This document shows positions 8,452-16,881 of a DNA stretch of 64,000 bases, one piece after another (within the stretch, counting starts at the first letter, position 1; each line of letters starts with the position of its first letter). The notes below the pieces were generated by a model that did no database searches, was not told the origin of the DNA, and saw only the letters and a program-made list of their open reading frames with translations. Source of the DNA: Acidiflorens sp963841945 (lineage in GTDB: Bacteria; Acidobacteriota; Terriglobia; Terriglobales; Acidobacteriaceae); the NCBI GenBank assembly GCA_963841945.1, contig CAWJFC010000005.1, positions 419,174 to 483,173 on the forward strand, read 5' to 3'. The position numbers and the translations under genes are program-made.

Positions 8452-8460
8452 TGCTATAAT
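8452..8460 (+). promoter_or_regulatory. Extended -10 promoter for the antisense RNA
   Basis: TGCTATAAT, a perfect TATAAT with an extended TG one base upstream. Only a poor -35 (TTCAAT near 8431) precedes it, as is usual for extended -10 promoters. Transcription would begin near 8467, just before the sequence complementary to the tRNA. Confidence 0.7.
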
Positions 8461-8466
8461 CGTAGT

Positions 8467-8527
8467 GTCTCGCAGATAGCGTACCGACTGGCAATTTATA
8501 AAGCCCCGCCTGATTAGCGGGGCTTTT
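8467..8527 (+). ncRNA. Candidate small RNA antisense to the allo-tRNA
   Basis: A predicted RNA of about 61 nt, from the expected start after the extended -10 to the terminator. Bases 8470-8482 are perfectly complementary to the tRNA anticodon arm (8350-8362). Bases 8483-8485 pair with 8342-8344, and 8487-8494 pair perfectly with 8333-8340. The total is 24 pairs, with one mismatch and one 5-base bulge (8345-8349). C8471-G8472-C8473 pairs directly with the GCG anticodon. It could sequester the tRNA or, if co-transcribed with it, refold it. A decayed inverted partial duplication of the tRNA gene is the alternative, but the promoter and terminator bracketing it argue for a real transcript. No expression data are available. 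Confidence 0.6.
8501..8527 (+). terminator. Rho-independent terminator of the RNA locus
   Basis: Nine-bp stem AAGCCCCGC (8501-8509) with GCGGGGCTT (8517-8525), a 7-base loop and a T4 tract. It would end the small RNA and any read-through from the tRNA gene. The next gene is convergent and ends at 8603. Confidence 0.9.
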
Positions 8528-8602
8528 GATTTTGCGGCCACAGAGCGCGAGCGGTCTGCCGCCCACATTGTGGTCGCACATACGAACGGCTGGGCTACCC
8601 GC

Positions 8603-10879
8603 CTATCTGCTCTTGCGAACCGGCACTCTTTCGGTGTTGAGAGATACGACTTGATCATGCTCGCCGGTTGCCGTGTAGACCGCGACTACATCGAGTCCGA
8701 CGCCGCTCTCGATGACGGCGAAGCCATCGATGAAGCCGGGTTTGGGCCCGAGGAGTTCGCGGATCTGGGCGCAACCTAGGGAAATGGCCGCGTCCGGACC
8801 GAGTTTGATCTCTGCGAAACGAGAGATCACGCCGGGCTTGCCGTCAGCCTGCGTCGAAGCGAACTTGACGCGTATGGAGACGGCGTTGTGGGTCGGGTTA
8901 TGCACGTTGATGGCGGTGTGGTAGTTTCCGTCCGCGACTTCCCTCGCCGCGACTTCCCTGCCCGTGCCTTCCCTCGCCGTGCCTTCCCGTGTGCGAATCT
9001 CGTCCGCCCGGCCGCAGAGGAACTTGGCGGCATATTCGAGGCCGGAGGACAAATGGCTCTTGCCCTGGCGGTCTCCAGCGAACTGGTAGTAGAGGGTGGA
9101 GGTTACGGGACCGACGACGTATTGCTTGCTGGCCGGGTCCCAGTGCTTGGCGACTGGATCGACGAATTTTGCGATCACATAGACGGTTGCGGACGGGAAA
9201 GGATCGGTTTGCGAGCCTGCGCAGATCGGGCCTTCATAATCGAGCGGGTGGGATGAATCGTTCGGTCCAGCCGCATTGATTTTTTGATTTGGATTTCTGC
9301 GAGGAACGATTGGAACGCCCTGGCTGCAGTCGTATACGCCCGACTGGCCGACGAGATAGGTTTCCTTGATGTGGGGCTCCTGGGTGAGTTTGGCCACGGT
9401 GCAAGTCGCCCCCCGCTCAAGCTCGGCGCCGGCGCATTTGGTAACACTCCAGGGATTGATAGGTAGCTTGTCGTAGGTCATGGGGCGTCCGTCGCCGACC
9501 ATGGAATTGATCGAGGCCAGGCGCGGCAACTGGTAGATCTCCGCACTTTCCAGGCGCAGGCCCTGCGGGGGGAAGAAATGAAGTTGCAGGGAGTCGCCAG
9601 CCGAATCCACACTGCCTGCATCGTAGCCCGCGAGTCGGGGATGCAAGGCCAGCGCATTCGAACTGGAATCGAAGAGGGTGACATCCTGGATGATGATGGG
9701 GTCGGGCGTATCAAAATCGACGCCCATGAAGGTGGCACCGATGTGAAACTGAACTCCGCCGCCGACGACGCCGGGCGATGGATCGCTCCATGCCGGGTTC
9801 GACGAAGACCAGGTAATGGTGAACTTGTTGTAAGTCGTGCCCTGGAAAACGGCGGTGCCGGATGGGCCGCTGACGGTCGGATTCAGCCACGGGCTCTGAT
9901 TGCCGTTGTAGAACCAGGAGATGGTGATCGAGGAGAGCGTGCTCAGAAAGTCGATGGCGAGGCTGGAGCCGCTCTGGGAGTTGGGATTCACGAGCGTCCA
10001 GTTGTGCATGGTCTCGACCGATAGACCGACGTTGGTTGCCAGCAGGCCATAGGTCCGATTGCTGAAGTGACGCCGGTAGTCTGCGCGCTGTGATGCGGTC
10101 AGGTTGTAGCCGGCGGGCATCAAGTGCTGATAGTAGGGATCTTCTCCAGGGGTAGGTGTTGGGCCGGCCTGACTGTCGTCGCAGTCTGGCGATGCGGGGC
10201 AAGGAGGCGGATCATCGTCGGTATGAGCCAGACCAAAGGTGTGACCGGCCTCATGGGCAGCGGTGCCGCCAATGGCCTGAGCCCAGTGTTCGAGAGTGTT
10301 GTTAGAACCAGTCAGAGCGCCGCTGGTGCAGCCGGAACCACCGTCGGGCGGGCCGCCTCCGCCTTCACAGGAAGTGTAGGTGCCGGCCCAGACGCGGGCA
10401 AAATCCACGGCGATGGCGTTGCCGATGTCCACCTCCTGCGCCTCGCCCCAGGTGGTACCGTTGCTGTCGTCACCGATGCCGACGGTCACGCGCTGCGCGG
10501 GCGGACTGGAGAATGTTGCGGGATTAGTGGTTGTCGTCAGCACTTGGACGTTGAATTCGCAGTAATCGTCGGCCACGACGTTCTGGATCGCGTCGATTAA
10601 CTGAGTGGTCGTCCCGATGCCTGAAGTCAACGCACTCACGTCGAAGGCTGCCAGGGGACTTACATTGGCGTCATAGTTTGGGAAGGTGGAATCGGCGGTG
10701 GTTGGAAAGTACAGATAGAGGTAGTTATTCTTGGCTGCGTTGATGCCCGGATCTTCAGTCGGACATGTTTGGGCATGGGCAGGTACTGTCATCGCCAACG
10801 CGCATAACATGAGGGTAAGACGAGCGGCAACAATTTTTGCAACACATTCGTTTTTCGACGATCTCTCTCCAATAGACAT
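8603..10879 (-). CDS. Secreted matrixin-like zinc metalloprotease
   Basis: 758 residues with a Sec signal peptide (hydrophobic core about 20-34, cleavage after AHA). HEAGHTFGLAH at residues 209-219 is the HExxHxxGxxH zinc motif of metzincins, so proteolysis outside the cytoplasm is likely. A Met-turn-like LMPAG follows near 255. The middle and C-terminal parts look like beta-rich domains. A low-complexity REGTAREGTGREVAAREVA segment lies near 640-660, encoded by short direct repeats around 8935-8995. The substrate is unknown. It is transcribed towards the RNA locus and preceded by a 170-bp gap shared with the MFS gene. Confidence 0.8.
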   Translation of the reverse strand: MSIGERSSKNECVAKIVAARLTLMLCALAMTVPAHAQTCPTEDPGINAAKNNYLYLYFPTTADSTFPNYDANVSPLAAFDVSALTSGIGTTTQLIDAIQNVVADDYCEFNVQVLTTTTNPATFSSPPAQRVTVGIGDDSNGTTWGEAQEVDIGNAIAVDFARVWAGTYTSCEGGGGPPDGGSGCTSGALTGSNNTLEHWAQAIGGTAAHEAGHTFGLAHTDDDPPPCPASPDCDDSQAGPTPTPGEDPYYQHLMPAGYNLTASQRADYRRHFSNRTYGLLATNVGLSVETMHNWTLVNPNSQSGSSLAIDFLSTLSSITISWFYNGNQSPWLNPTVSGPSGTAVFQGTTYNKFTITWSSSNPAWSDPSPGVVGGGVQFHIGATFMGVDFDTPDPIIIQDVTLFDSSSNALALHPRLAGYDAGSVDSAGDSLQLHFFPPQGLRLESAEIYQLPRLASINSMVGDGRPMTYDKLPINPWSVTKCAGAELERGATCTVAKLTQEPHIKETYLVGQSGVYDCSQGVPIVPRRNPNQKINAAGPNDSSHPLDYEGPICAGSQTDPFPSATVYVIAKFVDPVAKHWDPASKQYVVGPVTSTLYYQFAGDRQGKSHLSSGLEYAAKFLCGRADEIRTREGTAREGTGREVAAREVADGNYHTAINVHNPTHNAVSIRVKFASTQADGKPGVISRFAEIKLGPDAAISLGCAQIRELLGPKPGFIDGFAVIESGVGLDVVAVYTATGEHDQVVSLNTERVPVRKSR

Positions 10880-11049
10880 TGTTAAGCCTCCTCAACGGAA
10901 GAACTCTGCGCGAAGGAATCACCCCAGCGAACGGTGCTGTGATTTATCGCACCTCTTGCTGATAGTGAATTGTGGGGTGCTTCCGTTTCGTCGATTCGGC
11001 GGATTGAGACGGAGAACGGCGCGAAATTAGCGTAGGGATGTGTTTGGAC

Positions 11050-12366
11050 TTACTGCGGGAGGCGATGACCTCGGGTTTCTGCCCCGAAGGGGATTAGTAA
11101 GAGGCCGACGACGAAGGCGATGGCGGTTAGTGCTACTGGCGTGCCGATTGATCCGAAGTGTTTGACTCCGACGCCCACCAGAAATGTGATTCCTGCTCCG
11201 CCGAAACGGGCGAAGGAGGTGGCGAAGGCGAAGGCGCTGGCTCGACAGCTGGTGGGATATTGCTCAGGCAACCAGAGAGTGTAGACGGCGAAGTTGGCAC
11301 CGCCTAATCCGAGGAAAAAGAGACAGACGAAGAACCAGGGCAAGGCGGACGGTCCGAGGTAGAAGACTTTGCCGAAGGTGACGGCGATGAAGACCGCCAT
11401 GAGGGCGAAGAAGAAGGCGAGAGTGGCGCGGCGCCCGATGCGTTCGGCGAGCCAGGGCATGAGGAGGCATCCGATGATGGTGGCGGCGGAGACGAGCATG
11501 ATGCCGAAAGTTTTGAGGTGCTCGACCTGGAGGGTGGAGCGTCCGGCGGCTTCGGCGAGCGCGGTGATGGCGGTGGGGACGTAGACGGTGCCGGCCCAGA
11601 GTCCGCAGATGGAAGCGAGCATGAAGAGACAATTGAGAACGGTGCGCCCGGCCCAGCGGCGAGAAAAGATCGTGCCGAGTGGACGCCAGATCGCCCAGGT
11701 GTGAACGACGTTTCCACTTTCGAGCCAGCGGGCGGGCTCGCTGACGCCGCGACGGATCCAGGCGAGGAGAAGAGCGGGAACGCCCCCGACGGCGAACATG
11801 GCGCGCCATCCGAAGGGAGCGCCGATGAGATAGTTGGCGAGGGCGGCGAGGAAAAATCCGACATAGTAGCCGGTGTGCATGAAACCTGCGCCAGCGATGC
11901 GGCGATGCTCGGGCCACTCTTCGGCGACGAAAGTGCCGCCCATGGCCCACTCTCCGCCGATGCCGATGCCGGCGAGGAAGCGAAGAGTGGCGAGCTGCCA
12001 GACGTGAGTGACGAACGCGCTCAGGAAGGTGAAGACGGAATACCAGACGATGGTGAGCATGAGGGTGCGGACGCGGCCGAACTTGTCGCCGATGGGGCCC
12101 CAGAGAAAGGCCATGCCCCATCCGACTAAGAAGAGAGCGAAGAGGAGGCCCCCGTAGTAGCCGACGTTGGCTTTGGTAGCGGCGATGCCGTCGCGCGGCA
12201 GGAGTTCGCGAAGCGAGGGGACGAGTACGAGAGCGTAGATGAGGGAGTCCATGCCGTCGAGGGTCCAACCGCCCCATGCGGCCCAGAAACCGCGGACCTG
12301 ATTGGAGGACAGAGAGCGGTTGGGTTGAGGGGACTCGGGCGGGGCGTTGCGGGCCAGACTCGCCAT
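11050..12366 (-). CDS. Major facilitator superfamily transporter (AAHS/MHS-like)
   Basis: 438 residues with about 12 predicted membrane helices. The loop 2-3 signature appears as GPIGDKFGRVRTL, and GIGGEWAMGGTFVAEEWP with nearby Arg/His residues is typical of aromatic-acid or metabolite:H+ symporters of the SHS/MHS/AAHS group. The N-terminal DGMDSLIYALVL matches the D-x-x-D/E motif of helix 1. It should import a small organic acid or related metabolite across the inner membrane with protons, but no substrate gene lies beside it. ATG start. Confidence 0.85.
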   Translation of the reverse strand: MASLARNAPPESPQPNRSLSSNQVRGFWAAWGGWTLDGMDSLIYALVLVPSLRELLPRDGIAATKANVGYYGGLLFALFLVGWGMAFLWGPIGDKFGRVRTLMLTIVWYSVFTFLSAFVTHVWQLATLRFLAGIGIGGEWAMGGTFVAEEWPEHRRIAGAGFMHTGYYVGFFLAALANYLIGAPFGWRAMFAVGGVPALLLAWIRRGVSEPARWLESGNVVHTWAIWRPLGTIFSRRWAGRTVLNCLFMLASICGLWAGTVYVPTAITALAEAAGRSTLQVEHLKTFGIMLVSAATIIGCLLMPWLAERIGRRATLAFFFALMAVFIAVTFGKVFYLGPSALPWFFVCLFFLGLGGANFAVYTLWLPEQYPTSCRASAFAFATSFARFGGAGITFLVGVGVKHFGSIGTPVALTAIAFVVGLLLIPFGAETRGHRLPQ

Positions 12367-12410
12367 GGTGCGGAAGAATATAGCACGGGGATGGGCACGA
12401 CAGGCGAGTT

Positions 12411-12457
12411 AAAAAACCCCACTCTAGCGTCGCAAGAATACTCGACGGAGAGTGGGG
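12411..12457 (-). terminator. Rho-independent terminator of mrp
   Basis: On the minus strand a 9-bp stem (12449-12457 with 12417-12425) encloses a smaller CGTCG/CGACG helix and runs into T6 (12411-12416). It lies 22 bp after the mrp stop and points in the mrp direction. Confidence 0.88.
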
Positions 12458-12478
12458 CACCTTCTGGTTATTTTCGAC

Positions 12479-13324
12479 TCACTGAATCTGAATTACGTTG
12501 TCCACCGCGGTCGACTTGATCTTTTCGACTCGCGTTATTACTTTGCGGGCGAAGTTGAAGAGGGATTTCGCGCTCGGTGAGTCCTCGCCTTTCAGAACCG
12601 CGGGTTGGCCGCTGTCGCCGGAGCGGCGGATTTCGGGGTCGAGTTCGATGCTGCCGAGGAAGGCGGCGTCGAATTGCTTGGCAGTTTTTTCAGCTCCGCC
12701 TTTGGAGAAGATGTCGATTTCGTGATTGCAATGCGGGCAGATGAAGTAACTCATGTTTTCGACGATACCTACGATGTCGACTTTCATCTGGCGGAACATT
12801 TCGATGGCTTTGCGCGCGTCTTGCAGGGCTACGTCGGAGGGCGTGGAGACTACGATGGCGCCGGTTAGCGGGACGGTTTGAATCAGCGAGAGAGCGACGT
12901 CGCCGGTGCCGGGAGGCAGGTCGATGATGAGGTAGTCGAGTTGGCCCCAGTCGACTGAGCCGATGAACTGGCGAATGATGGAGTGGAGCATGGGGCCGCG
13001 CCAGATGAGCGGCTTGTCGCCGGGATTGAGGAAGCCTACCGAAATTACTTTAAGGCCGTGGGCGCTGATGGGGACGATCTGGCCTTCGCCTTGAACTTTG
13101 GGCTGCTCGTTGGTGCCGAGCATGAGCGGGACGTTAGGGCCGTAGACGTCTCCGTCGAGGAGGCCGACGCGGTTGCCCATTTGGCTGAGCGCGAGAGCGA
13201 GATTGACGGCCAGCGTGGTTTTGCCGACTCCACCTTTGCCGGAGCCGACGGCGATGATGGCGCCGACGCCAGGAAGAGGTTGCGGGGTGGGCATTTGCTG
13301 GCCGGGATGGGAATGAGAGCTCAC
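12479..13324 (-). CDS. mrp: Mrp/ApbC-type iron-sulfur carrier ATPase
   Basis: 281 residues of the Mrp/NBP35 P-loop family. It has the deviant Walker A GSGKGGVGKTT (about 27-37), switch segment DGDVYGPNVP, LPPGTGDV, and the CPHC pair that binds a bridging Fe-S cluster. Family members assemble or carry Fe-S clusters to apo-proteins in the cytoplasm. It lacks the N-terminal DUF59/MIP18 domain of longer Mrp proteins and begins with a short Pro-rich leader. A seven-copy 15-bp tandem repeat lies in its upstream region. Its own terminator follows the stop, so it is probably monocistronic. Confidence 0.9.
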   Translation of the reverse strand: MSSHSHPGQQMPTPQPLPGVGAIIAVGSGKGGVGKTTLAVNLALALSQMGNRVGLLDGDVYGPNVPLMLGTNEQPKVQGEGQIVPISAHGLKVISVGFLNPGDKPLIWRGPMLHSIIRQFIGSVDWGQLDYLIIDLPPGTGDVALSLIQTVPLTGAIVVSTPSDVALQDARKAIEMFRQMKVDIVGIVENMSYFICPHCNHEIDIFSKGGAEKTAKQFDAAFLGSIELDPEIRRSGDSGQPAVLKGEDSPSAKSLFNFARKVITRVEKIKSTAVDNVIQIQ

Positions 13325-13358
13325 TCGGAATCCTTTCGAGAAGCAGGGCCGTTTTTCC

Positions 13359-13464
13359 GCCGATCTTTGTTTAGCCGATCTTTTGTCAGCCGATCTTGTT
13401 GTCAGCCGATCTTTGCTCAGCCGATCTTTGCTTAGCCGATCTTTGTTTAGCCGATCTTTTGATT
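13359..13464. repeat. 15-bp tandem repeat, seven copies
   Basis: GCCGATCTTTGTTTA-like units begin at 13359, 13374, 13389, 13405, 13420, 13435 and 13450, with only small changes between copies. The array lies 35 bp upstream of the mrp start and may overlap its leader or promoter. Confidence 0.92.
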
Positions 13465-13753
13465 ATAGAGTAGCTCTCGGTTCTCGGCTCCCCCGCCAGG
13501 AGATCTCGGCAGGGGCGCGATTTTGAAGGGTTGACGCCTTAGCAGCTGAAGCCGCATCCAAAAAGGACTGCCGTTATCGCCGCGCTGGAGCGCTGCGCCA
13601 CCCAAAGGTATGGCGATCACTCACACGAGCCAGAAGTCAGCGGTGAGATTCTGCCATGTTGCTGGCAGAGGCAACGAGAGGGTCGCGCGGGCGGCGAATA
13701 ATCTTAAGTTACCCTGTTTCGAATTTGGAACACAAGTCTCGCAGACATTGTAC
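13465..13753. other. Intergenic region upstream of hemerythrin
   Basis: Roughly 290 bp without a supported gene. It starts with CTCTCGGTTCTCGG, resembling the heptamer repeats seen elsewhere. The region presumably holds the divergent promoters of mrp and the hemerythrin gene. Confidence 0.4.
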
Positions 13754-13769
13754 TGTGATGTCCGTCACA
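13754..13769. promoter_or_regulatory. Crp/Fnr-type operator upstream of hemerythrin
   Basis: TGTGA-N6-TCACA, a perfect CRP-class palindrome, 33 bp upstream of the hemerythrin ATG. An identical half-site pair precedes cydA (16845-16860). Confidence 0.7.
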
Positions 13770-13802
13770 TCCTCCGCACCAGGAACCATCCAATATCTCT
13801 AG

Positions 13803-14213
13803 ATGTCAGAGCTGTCCTCTTCGCATCTCGAACCTAACATCAATCTTGCTGAGGTCGAGCGCCAGCATCAAAATCTCATCCGTATCGTGCACAACCTATA
13901 CCATGCGATTAATGCAAGGCGGGGACAGGAAGTAATTGGAAAGATCCTGGCGGAGGTCGTGACCTATACGATCTACCACTTTGCTACAGAAGAAGGATTG
14001 ATGCAGCAGCACGAATTCCCGGGATTTGCCGCTCATCGCATTGAACACAATACCTTGACCCTGAAGATACTTGGCCTACAAGGGGAACACGAGGCGGGCA
14101 GACCAGACGCGGCTGAAGGACTCCTCAAGCTCCTGCAACATTGGCTGGAAGAGCACACATTGAAAAGAGACAAGGAGTATATGCACTTTCTCAGTGTGAA
14201 AGGCATCGCGTAA
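13803..14213 (+). CDS. Bacteriohemerythrin
   Basis: 136 residues with the full set of di-iron ligands in the expected spacing: His22, His59, Glu63, His78, His82, His118 and Asp123. Bacterial hemerythrins bind O2 reversibly, and some act in NO or oxygen sensing, storage or delivery. It is a stand-alone domain without a membrane or signalling partner, so it is probably soluble. The Crp/Fnr-type palindrome just upstream, shared with the cytochrome bd operon, ties it to respiratory control. Confidence 0.88.
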   Translation: MSELSSSHLEPNINLAEVERQHQNLIRIVHNLYHAINARRGQEVIGKILAEVVTYTIYHFATEEGLMQQHEFPGFAAHRIEHNTLTLKILGLQGEHEAGRPDAAEGLLKLLQHWLEEHTLKRDKEYMHFLSVKGIA

Positions 14214-14358
14214 CTATCCGCACGAAGCCGAGGCAGCGGCTCGATGAGAAAGCGACGTTCGTCTCACTGCCGACGTAACATCGCAACTGCACTGATCAAC
14301 CTCCAGTTGCCCCACCGCCACTAATTGCGTTCTTAAATCGCCTTTCTCAGAAGCGTCC

Positions 14359-15402
14359 TTAGTAGTGTCCTTCGCCTTCCTGCACTTTGCCTCGGAACAT
14401 TCGGTAGACGAAGACGAAGTAGGCTAGCGCTAGCACGGCGCCCATGGTCCACCAGATCAGGCCGATGCTCAGGCCGTGGTGGGCGGCGCTGGTATTGGCG
14501 ATGGTGAGGTCATATTGATGATCGCGGGCCGGGAGAACGGTTGGATAGAGAGCGAAGGCTGCTCCTACCAGCATGCCAGTGATGTAAAGGCTGGAGGCGA
14601 TGAAGGCGACCTTCTCTTTGCCTTTTGGCGTGGCCCAGAGCATGACGGCGAGCGTGGAGAAGACGAGGACGGGCACGAGAAGGCCGATCTTGTGATGCTC
14701 GTAGTTCTCCATGATATCGGGACGAACGAAGTAGGTCGCGACCAGCGAGATGCAGGTGAGAAAGAACTGGACGGGCCAAAAGAGCAAGGCGATGCCGCGC
14801 GCACGGCGTCCGAGATCTTCGTCGGTCTTGAGAGCGACATAGTGCGAACCGTGGGCGGTTAAGGTGACGAGCGCCAGCACTCCGATCAGAACAGTGTACC
14901 AATCGAGGATTCCGGTCTCAGGGCCAAGTTTGAAGTTGGTCCAAAGCGGCTCGAAGAAATAGCCGGTGGCATCGAGGGGGACGCCGCGCACGACATTGCC
15001 GAGCGCCGCGCCGAAGAATATGCAGAGCAGAATGCTGGAGACAGCGAAGACGACGTCGAAGAACTGCTGCCAGACCGGGACTTCGAGATGGGCGCGGAAT
15101 TCGATGCCGATGGCGCGCAGCATAAGCAGCCAGAGAACCATCATGAGCGGCAGATAAAAGCCGCTGAAGCTGGAGGCGTAGAGCTGCGGGAAGGCGAAGT
15201 AGAGTGTGCCGCCGGCGGCGAGGAGCCAGACCTCGTTGCCATCCCAGACGGGGCCGATGGAGCGCAGGACGCGGCGGCGCTCGGCGGTCGTCTTGGCGGC
15301 GAAGAGATAGATCACGCCCGCACCAAGGTCAAATCCATCGAGCACGACATATACCGTGACCATGACGGCAACGATCCAATACCAAAGAGCGCCGAGTGTC
15401 AT
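14359..15402 (-). CDS. cydB: Cytochrome bd ubiquinol oxidase subunit II
   Basis: 347 residues with about eight or nine membrane helices and the family start (ALWYWIVAVMVTVYVVLDGFDLGAG region, Asp in the conserved DGFDLG). CydB pairs with CydA to form the high-affinity quinol oxidase that reduces O2 without pumping protons. Its ATG overlaps the cydA stop in an ATGA, showing translational coupling. No separate cydX is visible after it. Confidence 0.93.
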   Translation of the reverse strand: MTLGALWYWIVAVMVTVYVVLDGFDLGAGVIYLFAAKTTAERRRVLRSIGPVWDGNEVWLLAAGGTLYFAFPQLYASSFSGFYLPLMMVLWLLMLRAIGIEFRAHLEVPVWQQFFDVVFAVSSILLCIFFGAALGNVVRGVPLDATGYFFEPLWTNFKLGPETGILDWYTVLIGVLALVTLTAHGSHYVALKTDEDLGRRARGIALLFWPVQFFLTCISLVATYFVRPDIMENYEHHKIGLLVPVLVFSTLAVMLWATPKGKEKVAFIASSLYITGMLVGAAFALYPTVLPARDHQYDLTIANTSAAHHGLSIGLIWWTMGAVLALAYFVFVYRMFRGKVQEGEGHY

Positions 15403-16766
15403 TTCGCCTCCAGCACGGGACTAAGGCCCGATGCGGATCCGGTGCCACCGGGACCATGTTCAATCTCCCGGCGCAGCAGGAACAGACCGAGGATTCCGAG
15501 GACCATGTACATACCCATGAAACCGAGCAAGGTAAACAGGCCATTGCCGGCGGACACGTTTTTCGAGTAGCCGTCCTCGGTGCGCATGAGGCCATAGACG
15601 AGCCAGGGTTGGCGGCCGAGTTCGGCGGTCAGCCAGCCCGCGGTGTTGGCGATGTAAGGGAAAGGCGCCGAGAGCATGAGAATCCAGAGCAGCCAGCGCG
15701 AGGAAAATAATTTCCCGCGCCAGAGCATGAAGAGTGAAACGACCATCACCGCGATAAAGAGCGTTCCGAGGCCAACCATGATGTGATAGCTGTAATAAAG
15801 GAGCGGGATATTGCCCGGCCAGTCTTCCTTAGGGAACGCATCGAGTCCGCGAACTTGCGCGCTCCATCGCCGGTACGTGAGCATGCTCAGCACGCCCGGA
15901 ACTTCGAGCGGGTTGTCGATAGTCTGCTTGGCGTCGTTCGGTTGGCCAAGGATGACGAGCGGTGCGGCGGTCTGGCCGTGGAACAAGCCTTCCATCGCGG
16001 CCAGAGTAACCGGTTGATAGTCGGTGACCAATTTGCCTTGCTTGTCTCCCGTAGGGAAAATTTGCAGGATGCTGAAGATGCAGCCCACGATGACGCCGGT
16101 CTTGATGAAGATGCGGCCGTACTCCTCGTGTTTTTTCGAGAGCAGATAGAAAGCGCCGACGGCGGTCATGATGAAGGAGCCGGTGATCGCCGCTCCGCTC
16201 ATGTTGTGCGCGTATTGCCAGAGCGCCCAGCGATTGAGGACGAAATCCCAGAAGCTGCCGAGCTGAAGGCTGCCATCGGCGGCTTTGAAGTAGCCGACCG
16301 GATATTGCATGAAAGCGTCGGTAGCGATGATGAAATATCCGGACAACCACGAGCCCACAAACACCGCGACCGCCGAGAGCCAGTGCGCGCGCGGGCTGAG
16401 GCGTTTCTCGCCGAAGAGGAACAATCCCAGGAACGACGATTCAAGAAAGAAGGCGAACATGCCTTCCATGGCGAGCGTCTGACCGATGACGCCGCCGGCG
16501 AAGCGCGAAAAGATCGACCAGTTCGTGCCGAACTGAAATTCCATGGGGATTCCGGTAACCACGCCGAGCACGAAGTTGATGCCGAAAATTTTGGCCCAGA
16601 AGCGGGCGGCCTGGTCGTAGAGCGGATCCTTGCGGCGCAGCGCGATCGTCTTCAGGATGACGATCAGCAGCGCCAGGCCCATGGTGAGCTGCGGGAATAA
16701 GTAGTGGAAGGTTGCGGTGAACGCGAAGTGGATACGGTGAATCAGCAGTGCACTTTCCATGAACAA
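15399..16766 (-). CDS. cydA: Cytochrome bd ubiquinol oxidase subunit I
   Basis: 455 residues, membrane-embedded catalytic subunit. Haem ligands and conserved acids are visible: His21 (b595), Glu101 and Glu109, and His187 in the AHNMSGA motif (b558). GWLTAELGRQPW marks the conserved quinol-side helix. The periplasmic Q loop is short, placing it in the CIO-like or short-Q-loop class rather than the E. coli type. It is transcribed ahead of cydB with a 4-bp overlap. A perfect TGTGA-N6-TCACA palindrome lies about 80 bp upstream. Confidence 0.95.
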   Translation of the reverse strand: MFMESALLIHRIHFAFTATFHYLFPQLTMGLALLIVILKTIALRRKDPLYDQAARFWAKIFGINFVLGVVTGIPMEFQFGTNWSIFSRFAGGVIGQTLAMEGMFAFFLESSFLGLFLFGEKRLSPRAHWLSAVAVFVGSWLSGYFIIATDAFMQYPVGYFKAADGSLQLGSFWDFVLNRWALWQYAHNMSGAAITGSFIMTAVGAFYLLSKKHEEYGRIFIKTGVIVGCIFSILQIFPTGDKQGKLVTDYQPVTLAAMEGLFHGQTAAPLVILGQPNDAKQTIDNPLEVPGVLSMLTYRRWSAQVRGLDAFPKEDWPGNIPLLYYSYHIMVGLGTLFIAVMVVSLFMLWRGKLFSSRWLLWILMLSAPFPYIANTAGWLTAELGRQPWLVYGLMRTEDGYSKNVSAGNGLFTLLGFMGMYMVLGILGLFLLRREIEHGPGGTGSASGLSPVLEAK

Positions 16767-16844
16767 GCCCCAATCTATGCCGCTGCGGAATCCGGAATCG
16801 CGACAAGCAAGCTATCCATTATCGGAGCGACGAACTCTGTCTGG

Positions 16845-16860
16845 TGTGACCGCGATCACA
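16845..16860. promoter_or_regulatory. Crp/Fnr-type operator upstream of cydAB
   Basis: TGTGA-CCGCGA-TCACA, perfect inverted half-sites, 79 bp upstream of the cydA start and just past the 3' end of the thioesterase gene. It matches the site in front of the hemerythrin gene. Confidence 0.72.
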
Positions 16861-16881
16861 CTGCACTCAACAAAACTACTA

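Noticed and set aside
8416..8500. A second tRNA gene in inverted orientation
   Set aside because: The complementary segment matches only D and anticodon arms; no T arm or acceptor stem can be built on the minus strand, so it is not a complete tRNA.
13359..13464. CRISPR array
   Set aside because: Units are contiguous 15-bp repeats without spacers and there are no cas genes nearby.
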